64,000 nucleotides of DNA from Aulostomus chinensis. Its lineage: Eukaryota; Chordata; Actinopteri; Syngnathiformes; Aulostomidae. Location of the stretch: the NCBI GenBank assembly GCA_037954235.1, contig JBBMOA010000004.1, positions 2,400,501-2,464,500 on the forward strand, given 5' to 3'. The translations under genes were made by a program, and so were the position numbers. Below are positions 49,941 through 55,900 of this stretch, one piece after another; position 1 is the stretch's first letter; each line of letters opens with the position of its first letter. Under the pieces are notes generated by a model. That model worked only from the letters and a program-made list of their open reading frames with translations. It was not told the origin of the DNA and ran no database searches.

Positions 49941-52900
49941 ACGCGTGTGCGTGTGGGTGCGTGTGTGTCCGTAGATGTGAGAAACTTCCCAGTTGTTTCG
50001 ACGTGTTTCGTAACTTTGATCTGACCCATCCCATTAATCTGACGTGTTACACTGCTGCTTGCTCACTATGAAAGACCTTATCAAGTGTGATTCCTTGCAT
50101 CTCTGTTCTGTCCGAATGTTTTTAGATTTTATCACGAGGATCATTTCATACTCTAGCTTCGTGTTTCATCAAACATACATAGGATTGCGAGTTTAACCTT
50201 GAATGACTTCTGATCGATAGATTGCAGCTGGAAGAAAGTCTTGTTTTGCTTGTTTAACAGGAGATTATGATGTGTAAAACACAAACATGGACTCAAAAAG
50301 TCCTAATTTGGACCCGAAGTGTGCAATTTTTAGGGCTGCAAAAGGGGTGGAAAAATTTTGGGAAGCTTCTGGAAATTCTATAGGAAGTTGAGCTTGGGAA
50401 TTTCTGAAATTTGTTAACAATATTTTTATCGTCATCTTTTCTCACACACTGACAAATAAAACAGTTACATGAAGACGAGCCATTAAGAAAAACACACTAA
50501 TTTCATTGTCTGGTGGCTACAGTGGTTTAAGTACCAGGTATTCAATAAATGTGGCTTTCTGCAGAGAGAAATACATTCAAGAGCATTTGTGGTTAGCTTA
50601 AATATAATCTACAAACTGTTTTCAGAAGTATTAATGAGAGAAATTGTGCAGTTGCAACTTTTTTGCAGAGAAAGTTTGAAACTTCCCTTTGGGAGTAATG
50701 GGAATTAATGGAAATTGCTGTGAGCATATGGGAATTACCATGAATAAACTAACCATTTTGGGGGCATTTACACTTCCTGTAACTGCATTGTTCTTTCATC
50801 AGATGCACTGAGCATCTTGCATGATACTACAGGGCTGTTTATCCGCTGTGCATTCTTCCATCATGTGCGCGTTGTGTGGAGCATGTAGAAGGAATTAAGA
50901 TCAAGAATCCCACAAAGATACCGCATCATACAGCCAAGTGCTAAAATTTTCCTGTGAGCTCAAAACAAGCAACTCCAGATGAGTCAAAAATGTCGTTGTT
51001 TTTTTTTAAATGAGTAATACTAATGTTTTCATGCATATTTGCTTCTGAGAACAAAATATGATACGATTTGTTTGTATCTGACTACGTAGATGCCGTCAGG
51101 ATAAATACTCCTAGTTCATTCCAACTAATCCCCATTTATTCCAGAGGTAAATTCCCTATCTTGAAAATTCCTGGAATTTGGGAATCCAAAGCCTTGGCCT
51201 TCTTGCAAAAGTTATGCCAAACAGTTTCACAGTGGATGCCATGCAACAGTTAAAGGAGAAATGTGTAGGATTTAGAAAGGTATCGTTGCAGAAGAGAAAT
51301 GCAACAATCATCATTAAATTTTTGTTTATTAGATAATGACTTGTAATTGAACTTCTATTGCCATTAGCTGAGAATGAGCCCTTGAAAAAGTAGGGATAGG
51401 GAGCCTGTCCTGCTACATCTACAGTAGCCCAGAATGGACAAACCAGACTAACGTTTCAGTTTTTCTGCTTATGTCCTGATTTCTTTTGTCCTGCTTCTTT
51501 AAATGTATACTTGTAGTAGCCTATTCAAGCTGTTCCCTTCTAAATAAGCAAAGCAGAAAGTGCTCTGTTGTTTTTTCACTGTGATATTTACTTTTGTTTA
51601 TAATAAGAATAAGAATACCTTATTTATCCCACACTGGGGAAATTTAAATAGTTTCAGCAGCATTTACAGAGAGAAGATGAAAGGATAATGTAAATTAAAA
51701 AGAAATATTCATGAAATAAGAAAAAAAATGAAAAAATGAAAATAAATAAATATTAACATTTATATTAGACAATTATTTAAAAAATTGTACATGAAGTATG
51801 AAAAAATAAGAATATTTTATGGCACCATTATAGCTAAGGCCGCAACTAACGATTTATTGAATTATCGATTAATCTGTCATTATTTTATCGATTAATCGAT
51901 GAATTAGATTGTCAAACTTTTTGGCAATTAACTTTACAATTTAGCATGAAGTTGTTTTAGGCATGTTCTAACTAACAATAAAGACAATAAAAATTAAAAA
52001 TAAAACATTTATTTTTCATTTGAAAGAATACATTCGAGTAATTTCATGTTCTTGATTCTACAATCTGGCACAGCAGGTGTAGATGTATAGATGACGTAGA
52101 TGTCCCTGCTTTAAGGTGCAGGGCTGTGTGCTAAAGCCTGGTTTCTATTACTGCTCAAAGCTTGGATCCGATCTAGACCGGCCTACTGCAATTACACATA
52201 CACATACACATACAATACACGCACGTAGTGTTTCTGCCCCAGACCGGATCTGCAACCTGCTAAGTGAATTGATCACGTCTTTGCGTTCATGTTTCTATAG
52301 CACAAATAGAGCAATAAATAGACTGATGGGACCCGAGTCCTGACCAGTACTGAACTGTAAAAAGAAACCAGGCTTTCCGCTGTGGAAAGTACATTTTAAA
52401 TGTGAAAAGCCAAGACAACTACCACCACATGCTGCTGCAGTGGACGCCGGCGTTGTTGTTGTGATCTGCGGTCGCTAGTGCGCGCAACTCTTACTCGTCT
52501 CCCCCTTATATATTCGCGGCATTACATGTCAAAAAATACTCACTTGTCTTTGCCGATGAATTATCGATAATCAAATTGGTTTGGCAATGTATTTATGAAT
52601 CGTCTTTCAATCGATTTATCGATTCGTTGTTGCAGCCTTAATTCTAGCACATTGCTGAAAACAGACACGCGAATGTGAATGTTCTCTGGATGCAGTTGTA
52701 CAGCCTAATGGCTGCAGGCAAGAATGACCTGCATTATCAGGGTGTCCACAGTGTGGTGCAGGGGGTGGGAGGTGTTGTTGATGATGGACGTCATCTTGGC
52801 CAACATCCTTCTGTCTGCCTTCTCCTGGATGGAGTCCAGTGGACAGCCCAGGACAGAGCTGGCTCTCCTCACCAGTTTGTCCAGTCGCTTCCTGTTCCTG

Positions 52901-55900
52901 TCCGTGACTCCACTACCCCAGCACACGATGACGTAGCACACTGCAGAGGCCAAAACAGTGTCATAGAAAGTCTGAGGTCCTTCAGGGTTAGCAGGGCCCT
53001 ACTCCAGTCTCCTTAGCGGGCATTGGTATTATCAGTCCAGTCCACTTTACTGTTCATGTGAACACCAATAAACAATAAAGTGGACTGGACTGATGTACCA
53101 CTTCATATGTTGCTGATTGCACAGTAACTACTTGGTTCACTCCAAGAGTTCAAGTACAGGTGAACCCATACTGGAGCTGGATATGCACCATCAATCATAC
53201 ACTGATATGCAATACTCAGAGTATCCACATGGATATCATATTATTTGCATCCTATCTTGGAATATTCAGGAACAAAAATCTCTGGATTGTTGGAGCTTTG
53301 TGCAGTGTAATGCATTATCGTCCATCAAGAGCCAGAAATAAGAGATGTCATTGTCTTCTGTGCTGCATTATGGAGCTGAAACCACACATTAAATCCTAAA
53401 TTCGACAACATGGCAGTCTCAGTGGTGGTTATTGCTGTTGTGTGGATCAGAAAAATGTATTACTTGTTATTCAGTGACCCCAGCCCCTGGAAATGACGAT
53501 CATGTCATGTCGGTGAAACACAGTCCCATAAACAAGACTTGAATGGGACTCAAGCACATACCTGATGTTATTCAACCAGTAAAATATCCTAAATTGTTAA
53601 CATAGGTATTGTTTCCATGATCAGGTGACTTCATACATTTTCTGTGAGAATGCCCTGCTCACGTATTCATGCCTCTGTCGGCCAACCATAGCTGTAAAAT
53701 GATAATCGATTTACAGGAGGAAGCATCAGAGAGGAATGCAGTTAGAAAATAGACGTATTTATAGTTTGTTTCACAGATGCAGCCGGGTGGGTGATGATGT
53801 GTAGCATGTTTGAAAGCAGTTTGTGGCTTCCTCAACACACAAACGCGCACGCGTGCACGCAAATGCAACTGCTGTCTTCTTTAATATTTCCATATGTGAA
53901 TGAGTGACTCCATTCAAATAGCTGTGACAGAAATGAAGCGAAGTGATGAGATCCTCTTCACAGCTGGGCTCAAGCTGTCCATCAGTTTGGCTTTAGACCA
54001 GGGAATACTGGAGATTACATTATAGAGGATATGTTACCAGGACTCTGGAATATGAAGGACCAGGATTTTGACTCTTGTGACTCTTGACTGTTGTGCCTCT
54101 GAAAGTCTTTAACACATCATCCACAACTTAAGATCAGCTGGTTTAGTTCTGTCCTTGTTGCGTTGTAGTCAGCAGCTTGAGCAATGACAGCCCTGGCACC
54201 TGCCACAGGTTGTATTACTACTTCATTTGTATTGCATCTTTCCTGATTCAACAACCAGAACTAAAGCTACAGTAAAATCCATGTCTCAACTGTCATACTT
54301 ATAGACGGACAGAAACATGTGATGTAAGCAATGTAGGATTTTCTTTTGAATAACGTAAATGGGACCAAATTTAGATTTTATAGAGAAATAGCCGAGACGT
54401 GGGTTGATACTGACTTCATGCCTTTCTGTTTACTAAAACAGTTGCGTGTGTGTTTGTGTCTTATCCTGAACGAGGCCACATCTTCAGCCTGCTGTGTTTA
54501 ATAAATTCTTGTTTTATCAGACAGGCCGGCCACAATCAAAACACATCTTTTGTCCCCTTTTCTTCATTTTCACGCTCCATATCTGCATCTGCCTCATCCC
54601 CTTTTATTCTTATTTTGTTTTTGTCATGTCTCCTTATGTCCTGGTTTGAAAGATGTTGACCGTTAGCTGAGCATGTGGTTCAGTTTTACAGCTTGTGTTT
54701 TTTCCAACATGATAAAGAGAGGCTACAAAGAAAACAGAGAAAAGGAGTCCAAATAAAAATGGATTGAAACTGTCATGAGCTGAGTGGAGTCTACATCCAC
54801 CAAATAAGATTAGACTTCACAATGCATAATTTTAACGTTTGCGCCTCGTATCTACACATGTTCTGAGCCCTCTTAAAAATATAACCACATTCAACCTATG
54901 GCTAGACTAACAACGTTACCATAGATGCAAGCTCTGTCAGACTTTGTACTGGAATGCTCGACTCTTCCCTCAGATGTTGACAGTCCGATAGTTGTTGCTG
55001 CTCCCATGGGTGTGAACCGAGGTGATTTGGACCAGTTATCCATTCTTAAGCTAGTAAGGAAACATACTGGATACCAAAGAACTTAATTTTTCTCTCTGTG
55101 ATTGGCTAGTACTTGCTGCCTTTAAGTGAGTGAAGAGAGATGGATCAGGGTTGGAGCCAATCAGAGGGTGAGAAGGACCAGATCTTTGCTGACTGTGTGT
55201 GGACAAAACATTATTAAGGATTTTGATTGATTACTATAGATTTTGGGGGCGTTTCTGCATATCTCCTGGGGGAACATGTACCCCAGTGTGGAAATCTTGG
55301 TTGCAGATGAGCGAAAAGAACCCCTTCAAATGTCCAAAGTAACTCTGTTCCATTAGCGCAACAGTACATCAGCTGAATATCAAAGAGGAAGGATGTTGTC
55401 TTCGTCGTCCTCTACCAAGCACATGGTGCAACTGCAATGTACACGTTTAGTGATTTTGTCCCTTTTGTGTGTTTACTCCTCTCCTGTTGCCACGGCTTCC
55501 TCTGGTGAAGGGTAATACTTCCAGTGCAGCTCAAATATGTTAATATATTTGCTTTGCAATGGTGACAGGTCTATGTTTTCATGGCCTGGAATGTCTTACA
55601 ATCGTGCTAGTCTAGGTTCCATCTCATCATCATTCCAAGCAAAGAGAGCTCTTTTCTCCCGTATTTTCTGCAACTGGTCACAGGTGCTGCTTCCTGTTTA
55701 CACCGGCACAAGCATACAGTTAGTGTACGATCTGTTACCATGGATAGAAACTGATTCCGATGTGGTGCTCAGATGATCAGTTTTTAAAAGAAAACTGATG
55801 TGTATTTAGCCTCAGTTAGGTTCTTATGAATCTCTACCAGTAAGGGGGAAGCGTTGGTGGAGGGCCGGAGGACGAGGGGGTGGGAACTCAATCAATCACA

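Larger units (their letters stand above)
51601..53094 (-). mobile_element. Truncated CR1/L2-like LINE split by a hAT element
   Basis: Read on the minus strand. The 5' side (about 53067 to 52641) codes the C-terminal part of a non-LTR reverse transcriptase: GVHMNSKVDWTDNTNA, FYDTVLASAVCYVIVCWGSG, KRLDKLVRRASSVLGCPLDS and DRRMLAKMTSI. The 3' side (51826 to 51601) ends with the AATTTCCCCAGTGTGGGATA-type end and a short TTATTC run typical of such fish LINEs. It has frameshifts and is inactive. The 5' end (53068-53094) is a fold-back copy of 53031-53049. Confidence 0.78.
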
